64,000 nucleotides of DNA from Ulota crispa (Eukaryota > Streptophyta > Bryopsida > Orthotrichales > Orthotrichaceae). This document shows positions 24,550-36,879 of the stretch, piece after piece. The position numbers were made by a program, and so were the translations under genes. The notes beneath the pieces are model-generated. The model ran no database searches, was not told the DNA's origin, and was given only the letters and a program-made list of their open reading frames with translations. The stretch is taken from assembly GCA_963920765.1 (NCBI GenBank), contig OY987251.1:6822501-6886500 (forward strand), in the 5' to 3' direction. Positions within the stretch are counted from its first letter, which is position 1, and each line of letters opens with the position of its first letter.

Positions 24550-26017
24550 CAACACTCTTCACCTTCCAAGAGTCATGGCACTTCCATGTGATCTGGTATA
24601 ATTCCCCTTTACAAATACTCCCAAGTGATTGCTTGCCTACTTTTCATTTCATATCATCTGACGAGCAAGAATACATACCGCACAAAGAACATTACTCCCT
24701 CTGTCCCTCTAAAAACGTCCAAAAAGCATCCTTGCAAAGGATTAACAGTGTGTTTTTAGTCTTTGTGCTAGTGACAAATGCATTCTAGAATCAACATATC
24801 ATCTGCCAAAATGTATGCAAAAATCTCTAGCTTTGATGTTGCCGTTTGGGCAACTCAAATTTCATACAAAAAAAGTACCATATTTGTTGTGCATGTTACC
24901 AGTTCCTTGTTGTTGATGATTTAAAGATTAGTAACAACAATGGTATACCTCATATGGAGCAAGGCCAAGCTTGCTAGGAGAAGAGAGGAATGCTGGCTAA
25001 TTGCTTAACTTGATCTCATGAACATGGCAAACGCTGAGATCTCAGCGCTTGAAATCAGCAAAAGGGAAGCTTTTGAGTGGTACAAGAAATGTGTCTAATT
25101 TGGAGCTTTTTAAAGGATAGAGGGAGTACTTAGGAGCAGTCTTAAAAATAAGTGTGGCTAGAATGAAGTTGCTGCAAGCATGGTCTCATACCATTTCTCT
25201 TCTCTGGTCTGTTTCTAACCATCCCTCAAACCAGGGCCACTACTCATAAAATATCCTGTCGTCTATAAAACTTGAGAATCGGTTGAACTCAAGTTCCTTG
25301 AATGTCACGTCACGCAGTTGTAACTCAAAGAATGTTCTGGAAGTAGCAAGTAAGGGACCAACCATACAAGGCTGTGATATGATGCTGTAAGTTTGGCATG
25401 AGGTGAGATTGTGTGTATTTGAGAACGTGAAGGAAGTATGTGCTGTTTTGCGGAATCATGAAACCGTGTTTGTTGGGTTGTGCAGATCGATCGATGATGG
25501 CATAAATGATGGTGCATGGCAACAATGCCCGTGGTGGTTCTTGACCATAGAATCACGGATTGTGTTGATACTAGTACCCACCAACAAAAGCTTTTTCCAG
25601 TTTTTTCTAGCTCTTTCCCGGCTTTTTCTAGCCTTTTCCCAGCCTTTTCTTGCTTTTTTGAGCTTTTTCCAGAAAAGTGTGGTACTAGTGCCAAGCACCT
25701 TGTGAGAGCCAATTCTACCAACTCGTAATTCAATTTTTTTTGTGTTGTAACCAACTGTACATTACTGTACTGCAGTACTTGGGGCTCTACTGCTGAGCCG
25801 GTGCTCGATTGTGTGCATTCCTGTTCCTACCATTCTTTTCTTTTCTCCGTGCTGTTTTCTGCGCTTAATACGCTGCAAAATCTCGGAATTAGGGGCGGTT
25901 CACACTACGCCCCACGTCCCACTGAAATCTTAGAACCCGATTTGTTTGCTTGAGAGCTGAAACTTTGGACCTGCCTACTCATAGTCCCTTGTCCCGGTTT
26001 ATCGTATTTTGTCAGTA
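24550..26017. other. 5' flank of ABCG and adjacent intergenic DNA
   Basis: It should contain the ABCG leader and promoter, but no core promoter motif is convincing. At 25590-25670 there is a pyrimidine-rich degenerate array of about 12-bp units (CTTTTTCCAG, CTTTTTCTAG, CTTTTCCCAG). A left end similar to family G (GGGGCGGTTCACACTA) lies near 25893. Confidence 0.4.
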
Positions 26018-26344
26018 AGGTAGCAGGCTCATAAACCGACCATCTAACGGGGCTGAAACTGAATTTTGGGAGGTGAACTCCTTGAAATGTTTTTCAGTAA
26101 ATTTTCCTTGAAAGGCAAGAGGAATTGGCATCTAACCCAAGCTGTTTCATAATTTTTAGAGCTTAATGGAATTAGTTATGAAAATTTGAAGTTGAATTGA
26201 TACAGGGCTCTAAAACTGCCCACCTCCTCAAATGTATATTTCTTGTACATTGTTGAAATTTATGAAAAATAACATGTGCAAAAGGAGTAAATTTGAGAAG
26301 GTGGGCAATTTTAGAGCCTGGGCGGTTTATGAGTCTCCTTGCCT
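26018..26344. mobile_element. Family C MITE, copy 4
   Basis: Ends AGGTAGCAGGCTCATAAAC and GTTTATGAGTCTCCTTGCCT, flanked by TA. Related direct sequence of about 85 bp lies on both sides (25921-26005 and 26345-26420, sharing GGACCTGCC and CAGTCCCTTGTCCCGGTTTA-like blocks). Confidence 0.85.
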
Positions 26345-26723
26345 TATAATCTCAAAATCTGATTGTTTGAGAGCTGAAAATTGGGACCTGCCAACTCGCA
26401 GTCCCTTGTCCCGGTTTACTGCAGTACTTTGCCTACATGGCAGTACTTTTCGAAGTTTTGTATTCAACAAACTCGTTCAAATGCGACTCATCAAGAACTG
26501 AGGTAACAAAGAAAATTCTGTACACTAAATTTTGTATTGAGGAATGCAGTAATGCACTAGGAATGTCAGCCAGCTTTTTTGCTATAATACCTCCCTAGTT
26601 TTGTACTTTATTCTACGTACTGGTTCTGGTAAAAAGTACTGTATGGAAAATTCTAGGTTAAATTCCTAAGACCTGGCTTGTACCTGAAGTTAAGGACAAG
26701 GATAGCATGCATCGTAAGCTTAA

Positions 26724-27138
26724 GGGCATCCCCAATCCGGCATTTGAGCTCCGGAAATTGTGTCAGCCCGTGCCTGACTTGGAGCCAAGTATAGAGTAGG
26801 GGCATTTTCTTAGTGCAGTAGCCCCAATATTCATAAGCTTTGACACTCATTAAATATGAGTTTTTAATAGTTTATGTCTTTTTTAAGTGCTTATGTGTGG
26901 ATGATTCATGTCAAAAGTATTTGAAATTCTCTAAAATTGCGTCAGTGTTAGAGCTAGAGTGGTATGTAGGACTTTACAAATAGTAAAAATTTGCAAGGGA
27001 GGGGCTCTTATGTGAGGAGCCCTAAAAAATGCAGTATGGTTTACCTGCTGCATTGGAGCCCATGTTTTTGCTCAAGTCCGGTTTAAACCACTGCATAAGC
27101 TTTTGCATGCCTCTATTACGGCTGCATTGGAGATGCCC
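26724..27138. mobile_element. Tourist-like MITE M2, TAA duplication
   Basis: Ends GGGCATCCCCAATCC and GCATTGGAGATGCCC, flanked by TAA at 26721-26723 and 27139-27141. GGGCATCTCCAA-type ends with TAA are typical of PIF/Harbinger MITEs. Confidence 0.85.
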
Positions 27139-27342
27139 TAAGGTATGTGCACTCAATACTCTTACTCTGCAAATCATTGACACCTAAAATAAGGGAATGA
27201 ATGAAAGAATGAAGGTGAACATGACTAACTGCCATAATGGAAGACGCCATTGAACATGTGTCATTTTGTGTATTCATGCATGGTTTTGTGGAATCTCATT
27301 GTGTAGGGTAAGGGCCTCACTCAAGGGCATTCTTGCATTTAA

Positions 27343-27784
27343 CCCCTCATTGTGTTTAACCCTTGACCGTCAGATGGGTGGTTGTGTCTACCCTGTATAG
27401 TGTTTTCTACGATGATGTTGCAGGTGCCCATCCATTAAAATTTTGATTCTTAAAGTTGCAAAAGCAATGCATGGTGACCTCATGAAAAGTGCCAGATGGG
27501 CAGCATGGGACCTAACACCGTGTCTTTGAATCTTCTCACAATTTGGGTTATCAAAAAATATAAGTGAATTTGCAGAGATTTTTTTTACCTTGCACCATGT
27601 GTCTATGATCACTTCTACAAAAAAATTAGTTGAAAAACAACTTTTTTCTGTAACTTAGCTTGTTTTTTGGTAGCCAAAAGACGATTTTTGTCTTTGCCAA
27701 CATTTAAGGGTTAACGCCTCATTGCATAAGCGGATGATTTTGGTAATGTTTCTCATTGGTTTTGAGAACTACTAACAATGAGGG
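27343..27784. mobile_element. TTAA-type MITE U inserted in family Q, with a nested TTAA element
   Basis: TTAA at 27339-27342 and 27785-27788; ends CCCCTCATTGTG and CTAACAATGAGGG. It sits in the family Q copy at about 27305-28020 and carries the element at 27360-27710. Confidence 0.75.
27360..27710. mobile_element. TTAA-flanked MITE, 351 bp, nested in U
   Basis: TTAA at 27356-27359 and 27711-27714; ends CCCTTGACCGTC and CAACATTTAAGGG. Confidence 0.75.
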
Positions 27785-27788
27785 TTAA

Positions 27789-29909
27789 GCCATTGGGAAC
27801 GTGAGCAAAGCCCAAGTAACTAATAGTGCAAACATGAGATTGTCTGTGCATGAGGCCCTTAACATGCATAAAATCTGCTTGAAAAAAACATTGTTACATA
27901 TCCTTTTTGTTGGCAAGAATGACTTTATGCAACGTGACACCACTCTGCAATTTTTTGTTATTACGTTTACAAATACAAGACAATAAAAAATGCAAAGGAT
28001 TTTGTTCAAGCAGCATTTACAGAAATCTTTGCAATAAGTAATGTGTATCCTTTCACTTCACTTGTATTATAAACACCTATGTTTGTAAAATAAAATTTGT
28101 GACACCTCAATCCAAGCTTTGGGTTATAATAGGTATCTCTTCAGCTAAAGGAGGGGTTTTAAAATCAAAGGTTTGATTATCTCAAAAGGAAAATGACACT
28201 GGTACTTACAAATCAATTACACATAAAAGGATAAGATTAAGTGATTGAATATCAATTATGAATGAAAGGGATCATCTATGACTGAGGTTGCTATCAATTA
28301 GAAGAACTTGAAAAACATGAACTTTGCAAGCAAAATGTGCCTTTTTGTTTTAAAGCGTTACAGAGATGAAGTGGAAATAAAAAAAAATTGTTCCTCACTT
28401 ATAGAACCATTCACCAAGGTTACTTTTATATTAAAAATATTCAAATCTAAAAAGAAATGCTTTGTTCAACTTTCAACTCTTGACAACAGATACCAAAAAA
28501 ACCTAGAAACATGGGAATTAGCATTACTAAACAACATAAATGCAATACTTTGTAAATTTGGTAGCTCATGCTATAATTGTAGCAATAACAAATCTAGCAA
28601 ATTAGAATTGTAATAAAGAAAGGAAAAATAAAGGATTTGGAGGCAAAACTTAAGGAGAAAATTAGAAAAGTTTATGCTGCAAAATTCAACCACAAGATGG
28701 TTGGATCAATCTAGTAGGAAGTAGGAAACTCAACCATGCACAAACAACATTATTTGTTTTAAGATAGAGGAGACTAGCAAGACAACACTATCAACACAAA
28801 GCCCCTTGTATAGTAATAAGAAATTTATGCAACAATAAAATTTATTTATTTTTCATTGCAGCAAAGTTTATGACTTGCAAGCCATGTAGAGCTTGTAAGC
28901 TAAGGCAAGGTTATCGTCTATCAAGAATACATGCATATATACTCCTACTATTATTGTTAAAAGCAACATGTTAGAAGAAAAGAAGTAGATTCCAACGCAA
29001 AAGGTAGATGCTTTCCGTAAAAGTCTCATGTTTAGCCAAAGAAAGCCACAACCATATGCCCATAATATAAATCATCATTAGAGATATAAGATTCATGAAG
29101 AATGTACATGCCAACAAATCCTTGGATAAAAAAGAAAAGGGGTTCAAAAAAACGACTACTCAAATTAGAAGTAGTCTTAAAGGCTTTTGCCAAAGAAAGG
29201 TTACAATTTTGAAAGTTAGTAGCATGTCTCATAACAAGTTTAGTTTACCTACTTTCTAAGATTGGTATAGTCAACTACAAAATTGTGTCATTATTAGGAG
29301 CCATTTATAGAATTATAGCTAAACTAAGTGCTAGTAGAATGATCAAATTTTATCATGTTGGATTAAGAGAAGTTCATATTAACTTATATCAAAGGCAAAT
29401 GTAAAATCTACTAATGGCAATAGAATCCATAGATTGGGTGTTGGAATTCAACCAAAAGCTCATTCCTCTTGTATTAAATTTAAAAAATGCATACAATAAA
29501 AGAAGCAAGACACAATTCAATCATTGATAATACAAGTCTTTCTTACCCATTGTATCATCCCCACCATGCCCATGCATCCCCACCACCCATGCAATTGAAG
29601 AAAACCTAGTTGAAGTCATCAAAATCTACCTAACGTTTCTTGCTTCTGACGCAAAATTTTGTGTTTAAGCAAGAAAATGTCATGGAGATTTTGTTGACTT
29701 TAACAAGGTTTTCTTCTAGTGATTGCGAGAGTGATTGTCATAAGGGAGGATGAAAACATGAGATTCAGCAACACAAAGGTATGAGATCCAATAATGTGCA
29801 ACATATATTAATTGAAAAAACAAAACAAAATTATAAATTGTGGAAAGTCAAAAATGATAACATATTGACCAATTACAACTATTTGAACAATGAAAAGGCA
29901 TTTATACTA
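27789..29909. other. AT-rich intergenic DNA
   Basis: The first 230 bp are the rest of repeat family Q (similar to 9280-9460). Beyond that no gene or bounded repeat was recognised. Confidence 0.4.
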
Positions 29910-30216
29910 CACCAAATAGTGCATTTAGGATGCTTTGACAATTAGGTTGCCGTACCTTGGCAAAGTTACCTCATGACTCATCCTAGGCTACTTGGAGGTT
30001 CATGCAATTTTCTTTATACTATAGTAATTCTTGATTTGTTTAAAATTATAGTTTCCCTCCTTGCTTTTGGCAATGTTGCTATGCCCAACCTTGCTTACTT
30101 CCCTTGTTGCCTATCATAATAATTATTGACAAAAGTTGTCATAATCTTTGTAAATATAAAAATAATGTGTAATGCCAAGAAATTAGTATGGGGCAACCTA
30201 AATGCAATATTTGGTA
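29910..30216. mobile_element. TA-flanked MITE, family N copy 1
   Basis: Ends CACCAAATAGTGCATTTAGG and CCTAAATGCAATATTTGGTA with TA on both sides. Internal TTACCTCATGACTCATC and ACTTGGAGGTTCATGCAA blocks recur in the other N copies. Confidence 0.75.
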
Positions 30217-30468
30217 TAGTTATCTACTATGGCATGCAAGAAGAGCCACCTTGATCTTGGTATGAGGACCTAAGGAATAACTAAATGACAAGACCTACAA
30301 GGAATGTTAGCAAATGAGACTCCTAAACTTTGGTGGCACCTCCAAAGTTTGCTACGCCACGTAGTTGTCTGTCCAAGCAGCTAACTTGGTATTCTGAGCT
30401 ACTTCCAAGGTAGGCAATGTTTTGATACAAACTACAGTAACATCCATGGTCACAACCTAAAATACCTA

Positions 30469-30782
30469 AGGTAGGAGCACCCATAAAAGTCAATCTAAGG
30501 ATTTTGACCATGATGAGTATTAATAAACAGCTAGCAAATTATGGGATCCTATTAGGAACACAAAAATAATGAGTTTGCAATTTTGAATGTATTATTTGGA
30601 TATTGTGAGAATAAGTTGTGAGTTTTTAAAGAGCAAACTCCCATTGTATCCATAACCACTTATAAGATTTCATGTTCACATGTTGTACATCCTTGTCATT
30701 ACATCTATTTACTTCCAAAGATTTTCCAAGATTTCAGAGCTGACAGTTATGGGGACACTGTTGCTTATGGGTGCTCCTACCT
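30469..30782. mobile_element. Family B TA-type MITE, copy 1, intact
   Basis: Ends AGGTAGGAGCACCCATAA and TTATGGGTGCTCCTACCT are perfectly inverted; TA at 30467-30468 and 30783-30784. Length 314 bp. Confidence 0.9.
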
Positions 30783-30784
30783 TA

Positions 30785-31375
30785 CATCTTTTTTTCTAAA
30801 ACTCCAACTTCAAAGAAGTAGAAACAATCTATTTCAGGTATTGGCTTCTTTACAATTTTTGTCTAAAATTTACAATTTCAATCTACATAAATTAGAGGGG
30901 AACCATTTTCAAAGATTAAGATAAAGAATTGCTAACAAGGCACCTTAAATTGCTAACAAAACACCCCTTGTAAGCATGAAATGTGATTTTTTAATTTGGA
31001 TCAAAAGATTTATTTCACCTTTATCATTCTAAAGCTATACTAAAAAAAAGGTGTGTTTAAATTTGAATCTAAAAATATAGAACTTTTGAGATACTTAAAA
31101 CAGAAATACATCAAAAATTTGAATTGGTGCAATAATTTTGCAACAAAATTTTGTATTTGTCTTGTTTTCTTACAAGGAAGTGGTAATGCTGTGATTGAAT
31201 AAATGATGGACCACTTGAATAAATCAAAAATAGCACTAAATTATCAAATTTCATGCTCACAAGGATATCCCGTTAGCAATTTAAGGTGTCTCGTTAGCTA
31301 TTAACTCAAAATTTACACAAAAAATCAAAGAAATTAAAAACAAAAGACTCAAAACTTGAACAATGAATAATCAAA
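30785..31375. other. AT-rich intergenic DNA
   Basis: No gene was recognised. An inverted pair (AAGGCACCTTAAATTGCTAAC near 30938 and ATTTAAGGTGTCTCGTTAGC near 31278) suggests a decayed foldback. Confidence 0.35.
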
Positions 31376-32177
31376 GGGAAAATATCTGAAATGATCTTGA
31401 CAAACAACTGTATTTTGAAACTAGGCCTGCCTTTTTGAGAATAGTCTTTAGGGAACTTTTTTAGGAATGGTCATTTTCCAAAAACAAGGAAACGATTTCT
31501 TGCAACTGCCCATACCTTCCTGTGACAACTCTTTGCTCAAGATTCATAATATAATATGAGCTTGTTACATTGATTTTCATTGCAATCAGATTCACAGGTA
31601 AAGAGAGACAAAAATTGTGTGCAGGAGAGAGAAAAAGAGAGTGCAAGAAAGAACCTGAACGAGACGGTGGGGACAGTGGAGCTCGTGAGCTCAAGCAGTT
31701 TCAGCCTAATAAGGCACTTACTTGTCACAAGGCTTCAAAGGCTTTCCTAAGGATCCATCTTGTCAACCTCATTGTCAACGTTTGATCATCAATCTCATTG
31801 TTGACGTTTGACAAGTAAGTGCCTTATTAGGCTGAAACTGCTTGAGCTCACAAGCTCCACTGTCCCCACCGTCTCGTTCAGGTTCTCTCTTGCACTCTCT
31901 TTCTCTCTCTCTTGCACACAATTTCTATCTCTCTTTACTTGCAAATCTAATTGCAGTGACAATCAGTGTAACAAGCTCATATTACATTATGAATCTTGAG
32001 CAAAAAATTGTCACAAAAAGGTAAGAGCTGTTGCAAGCGATTGTTTATCAAAAACCTTATTTTTGGAAAAAGACCATTCTTGAAAAATTTCCCTAAAACC
32101 TATTCTCAATATTCTCAAATAGGCAGGCCTAGTTTCGAAATACAGCCGTTTGTCCGGACCATTTTCGATATTTTCCC
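31376..32177. mobile_element. Long-TIR foldback L, 802 bp, 9-bp duplication ATAATCAAA
   Basis: Two arms of roughly 350 bp are inverted copies (for example GGGAAAATATC ends, AACTAGGCCTGCC, GGACAGTGGAGCT, AAGGCACTTACTTGTCA). ATAATCAAA at 31367-31375 and 32178-32186 is exact. Long terminal inverted repeats with a 9-bp duplication are typical of Mutator-like elements. The short centre has no transposase. Confidence 0.92.
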
Positions 32178-32186
32178 ATAATCAAA

Positions 32187-32988
32187 ACACCCTACAACGC
32201 CTCCACTGCAACGCAGACAACTGACTACTTCAGACTTGGCTAGAGTTTGGCTTAACAAATTTTTATGTTTGCCTAAAATACATCAAAAACTGAAATGGCC
32301 CCTACCTTTTCCAACCAAGCACAGGAAAGGTTTAGCAGTATTTCAATCTAAACTTAATTACTCTACAAACGATATTTGGGTGCAGATGCTCCAATCGTCC
32401 AAAGTTGCTCTTTCCAAATCACTCTAAGTGAAAAGAAATAATACAAGATCTGTTAGCAAACAGTATCAAAATGAACTAAGACAAAGATAAAATCATTTCC
32501 GACAATTACCAACTCCAAACATTCACTAATTAACTAGTATGACTTGTGTGTTGTATGGACACATTTTGGAAAATAATCCATTACATATTCAAATTTGTCC
32601 CTGAAGGTCTTTTGACAATAGATGTATGAATAAGTAAATGAGTCTCACCATAATATATTTTGAATAGTTGACAAAAGTTATAGTCACCTGTCGGTCTAAT
32701 GGGACACAAAATCATTTCAAGCCCAACTATGCAAAGCACTTCCCCGCAATAAAATAATTCTTACTTTTTATCAGCGCACTCCAATTTCAAACTTTACTCA
32801 TGCAGTAAAATATTTGTTTTTGTTGAACAAACATTCCCTTGCATTAAAGCATTTTTTGTTTTGTACCCAGAGAGAATTTTACCCACACAGTAAAAGGAAC
32901 ATCAGTGTTCTCTCATGCATAAAAATTTTATTTATTTTGTACTTACACAAAAAATTTGCCCACATAATAATCATTCACGCAATTTTTA

Positions 32989-33053
<65 letters not shown>

Positions 33054-34213
33054 TTATATATTTATATATTTATATGTATATTACCCAAGCAATTTTTTTA
33101 CACATGCCATTTTGTACCCATACAACAATTTTTTTCCATAAACAAGTTTTTTCACCCATAAGTTTCCATTATGCTGCAACTAATACAAACCAACAAACAA
33201 CTTGGTCTATTACACATACGCATAAAAATATTATTTATTGTTTACCTACACAAGTATTTTATCCACATAGTAATCATTCACGTTATTTTTTAATAATTTC
33301 TATTGATTACCCATGCATTTTTTTTACACATGCCATTTTTTACTTACGCACTTATTTACCGATGCAGCGGGTTTTCTTTTTTACCCTTAACTCATAGCTT
33401 GGTTGACCGACAGGCACCTTTAAAACTAGGTTTATAATTTAAAAAAAGTCCAATATTGGTGGAGTGACACGTACCCCAGTTAGACGGACAGACAAAACAA
33501 AAACCACGTTTATCATATTCTAACCCAAATCTATTATTAGTATAGATTGTTCCTAGAATCAGAATAGCCATAGCAAATTACCAACATAGCACACATGGAT
33601 GTATTTCATCCATTTCACACAGCTAATACATTAAATAGGGGTTTCACATGTGCCATTCACCATCAATTTCATTCACATGAATGAAATTGGTGAATAAATT
33701 AGTCAAGCCACCGTTCATGTCCTTGCGTACACCCATTCAAACATTCAATTTGTAATGAACTACTCACCACCCTTTCAACTCTGCTCACAATCACCAATCC
33801 CATAAGCTAATCTAAATCCCTTAAACTCCACCATTGTCGCTTCTAATCTAAAACCCTTAGATTCTACAATTGTCCACTTCTAATCATGATCTCATCAGCT
33901 CCACCATTGTTGCTTCTCGCACATTGCATTTCCTTGAATGAACTTGACCTGACAATCAACTTTGCATCCAAACTGTCTAGAGGCGCGGAGCAAGAGGCAG
34001 AGATGCAGAGCGAGAACCAAAAGAGCAGAGCGAGAGCTAGAGGAGCGGAGTGAGAGCCAAGAGGCGGGCAACAACACAAACAGGCGCAGGAGTGACATGA
34101 ACACAAGCAGAGCTAGCGGGAGAGGCGAGGAGGGAGAGGCTTCACATCGTTCACGCATGAACGAGCCAAGAGGACCTCCTAGAGGTCCTCATGGGTGGTT
34201 CACTTTTGTGCCA
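32187..34213. other. Intergenic DNA with microsatellite and low-complexity repeats
   Basis: It holds a TA microsatellite (32987-33080) and, around it (32810-33380), degenerate repeats of TTACCCACAC and CACATGCCATTTT blocks. A G/A-rich stretch at 33980-34190 (GCGGAGCAAGAGGCAGAG-like) leaves an 85-codon plus-strand frame without recognisable homology. Confidence 0.4.
32987..33080. repeat. TA microsatellite
   Basis: About 90 bp of nearly pure TA with a few TTTATA interruptions at the right. Confidence 0.95.
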
Positions 34214-34636
34214 CATTAAATATTGCACTCATTGCTTGGCCACTTGGAGGTGCATGCAACTCTCTATTTGAGGTTGTTCCACACTAATTTCTTGACATTT
34301 TACACTATGTAAATATTTACCTAGTAGTTTTCATCAATAACTATTGCAATAAATCAATTTTATAGGGCTTAGCAACAACAAAACTTGTTAGGTTAAGGCA
34401 CCCTAATTGTTTAGGCAACCTAATCTAGTATTTACTATAAATACTAGGATTTCACATGGTATACTCCTAGAATGTTGCTAGTTTGTTTTATAACAACTTT
34501 GTTGTTATTGGCAAGCTCTTTAAGAATTGATTATTTTAGTAGTTATTGTTGAAAATTATTGTAGTATTAGTAAGCGTTTCTATAATGTAAAATGTTGAGA
34601 AACTAGTGTGGGGCAACATAAACACAATATCTAGTG
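34214..34636. mobile_element. TA-type MITE, family N copy 2
   Basis: Ends CATTAAATATTGCAC and ACACAATATCTAGTG; TA follows on the right, CA precedes on the left. Internal TTGGCCACTTGGAGGTGCAT block as in other N copies. Confidence 0.65.
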
Positions 34637-34767
34637 TAGTTTTCTTCTATAAAGGGGTTCATCTATGTTTCTATATTGCAAAGAGTGGGTTGTCCATTTG
34701 TTTCATGATATAATTCTCTATCAACATCACAAGTTAAAGACAATGTAAGAGATGGTGATAAATTATT

Positions 34768-34929
34768 CACTAGAAGAAAAATGGCATTAACTAACTAAGT
34801 AATTTAGTTGTTATGCAGTTATTGTGACCATAAATAGTTGTTTCGTAGTTGTTATATGGTCACATATGGACACAATAACTGCACAACAACTAAATTACTT
34901 AGTTTTTTATTTTCGTTTTTCTTCTAGTG
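34768..34929. mobile_element. CACTA-ended MITE, 3-bp duplication ATT
   Basis: Ends CACTAGAAGAAAAA and TTTTTCTTCTAGTG are perfect inverses; ATT at 34765-34767 and 34930-34932. Subterminal TAACTAAGTAATTTAGTTG pairs with CAACTAAATTACTTAG. Length 162 bp. Confidence 0.93.
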
Positions 34930-34932
34930 ATT

Positions 34933-35809
34933 GGACAATTTTTTTAAATTCTAATTTATAAGTTTGAAGTTTTGGTTTTTTAAACATTGGATGTCAAACA
35001 TTGGGTGTTTGGCTGTCACCCAAAATTGGAAATTGAAAAAGCTAAGGAGGAAGAAGAAAAAGACATATAAAGGGAGGGTCACACGTTATTGAAATTTTGA
35101 TGAGAGGGAGTGGAAAAGGCAAGAATATGAAAGATGAAAAATCACCTAAAAAGTCACATGAAATTAAGAGAGACACGGTGAGAAGCGCGTGCAAGGCATA
35201 CTTGTATACATAATATGGATTAGTGTGATATGATTATGGTCCTAGGTTTGAAACGCTCAAATCTATTTTCATACCCTCCTCATAAGTTTTTTCCATGTAA
35301 GTTTTAACGTTTGCTTTATAGCATTTCACATTATGCCCCCATATCCCAACGTCCCTTTGAAACTTCAAAATTTCACAATGTATTCGGTTGAGAAATAAAA
35401 AATCGGATGCCAATATAGAAGTATTATTGAGTTTTTACAAATCTGGAATCCAAGAATGTTTCAATTTTTGCACTATATGTCCCACATTTAAATTCACTAA
35501 GAAAATGTCTATATGACGGCACTTTTTGGAAGTTTTGGCATCAAGGTGGCAAGGTTTCTCTCCAAAGTTAAGTGTTAGGTGGCTTATTTGAACCCAAGTT
35601 CCACCAATGTTTTTGCACTAAAATATTTAGGGCTTTTATGTAGTAGTTTTTTTTTTTTTTTTTCCCCTTTCTAACCCAAGTGTTAAGGTTGCACTTGTGT
35701 AGAATGGGACAAGGCACATAATGTGAGCTACCTCTAAATTTTGAAGGGACATAATGTGAGCTACCTCTAAGTTTTGAAACCCCTTGAGTCCACCAAGGTT
35801 AGAACTCAA
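34933..35809. other. Intergenic DNA
   Basis: It contains a family O fragment (35036-35215) and a short direct repeat of ACATAATGTGAGCTACCTCTAA near 35717-35770. No gene was recognised. Confidence 0.4.
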
Positions 35810-36742
35810 CCCCTAAAGGTCTCTGATCAAGTTTTCACCAAAACCGCTCTAAAACTGCCATTTCAAGTACAAGCATCAAATTTAAGAAAAAAATCATTTC
35901 TGGATACATGTAACCGTAAGATCTTGTAGTACACTAGTACCAAAACATGTGAAAAAAATTCAGAAATTTCCACCATATCAATTGTTAGATATGTGAGTTT
36001 GAATTGACAAAAAAAGCCACTTTTTGTCCCTCCAAAAACTCGGGCAGCTACACTTCACAAGGTCATATTTGTAGGAAATTTTTTCAAAAGGGTTGTGACT
36101 CTTTGGATTCATTCTTCAGGGCAAGTTGGTTACACACTTAGAAATTTTTCAAATCATTTGGACTTGTAGAACACATGGGAAAAAATAAGTAAGTAAAAAA
36201 AAGCAGAGAATGATTCAAAACACTAAATTGTCAAGAACGTAATTATGAAAATGAAACATGCCAATTCCAATGGTTGAAATGTTTTGAAAAAAAATCTACA
36301 TACTCAACTTTGTTTTTTTTCCAAAATTTTGAAAACTGAGTAAAATAAAGAACTTCAAAATTTATTTTAGAGTAGAGAATCCATGACTACCCTTGAACAA
36401 AAACTCCTCATAACTTTCATCTCATTGATCAAAATGGAAGGATTCAAAACTTCCCATGTATATATAAATCTATCTAAAGAACCAAGTTTAGTTTTCTTTT
36501 TTCTTTAAATGTAATTCAAAAAAAAATGAGCTACCCAAGCTACTTGGCAAACAAAAAAACTACATATCATGCAATAACTTTTGAATCATGTAGTCAAAAG
36601 TTATGAATTTGTTTGACCTTAAAGCTACTCCTTGGGCACATCATGTATGAAATTTTTAAAATGAAAAAATGAAAAATCCATTTGTAATGAGCTGCCCAAA
36701 ATTGCTATGTTGCCAAAAAAAAGTTGTTTGGACCTTTAGGGG
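35810..36742. mobile_element. TTAA-type element F3, 933 bp, degenerate flanks
   Basis: Left end CCCCTAAAGGT preceded by TCAA; right end GGACCTTTAGGGG followed by TTAT. Both flanks are one base from TTAA. The interior is homologous to F1 in inverse orientation. Confidence 0.75.
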
Positions 36743-36879
36743 TTATTTAAGAGAAAGATGTACAAGGATAAAAAGTAACAAACTTGCCCCTATTATAGAT
36801 TCAATAAAGTTCATACCCTTATTTGCTTGTAAAACACATCAAGATTTTTAATTCCAAATACAAATTTAAAATTCCAAAA

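Noticed and set aside
25590-25670. Glu/Lys-rich frame (KAGKRLEKAGKELEKTG-like) on the minus strand
   Set aside because: It is the translation of a degenerate pyrimidine-rich repeat; no splice or start context supports it.
32814-33397. Frames across the TA microsatellite (IYIYIY runs)
   Set aside because: Produced by the TA repeat.
33962-34219. 85-codon Arg/Glu-rich plus-strand frame
   Set aside because: Low-complexity G/A-rich DNA, no homology, no splice sites that would make it an exon.
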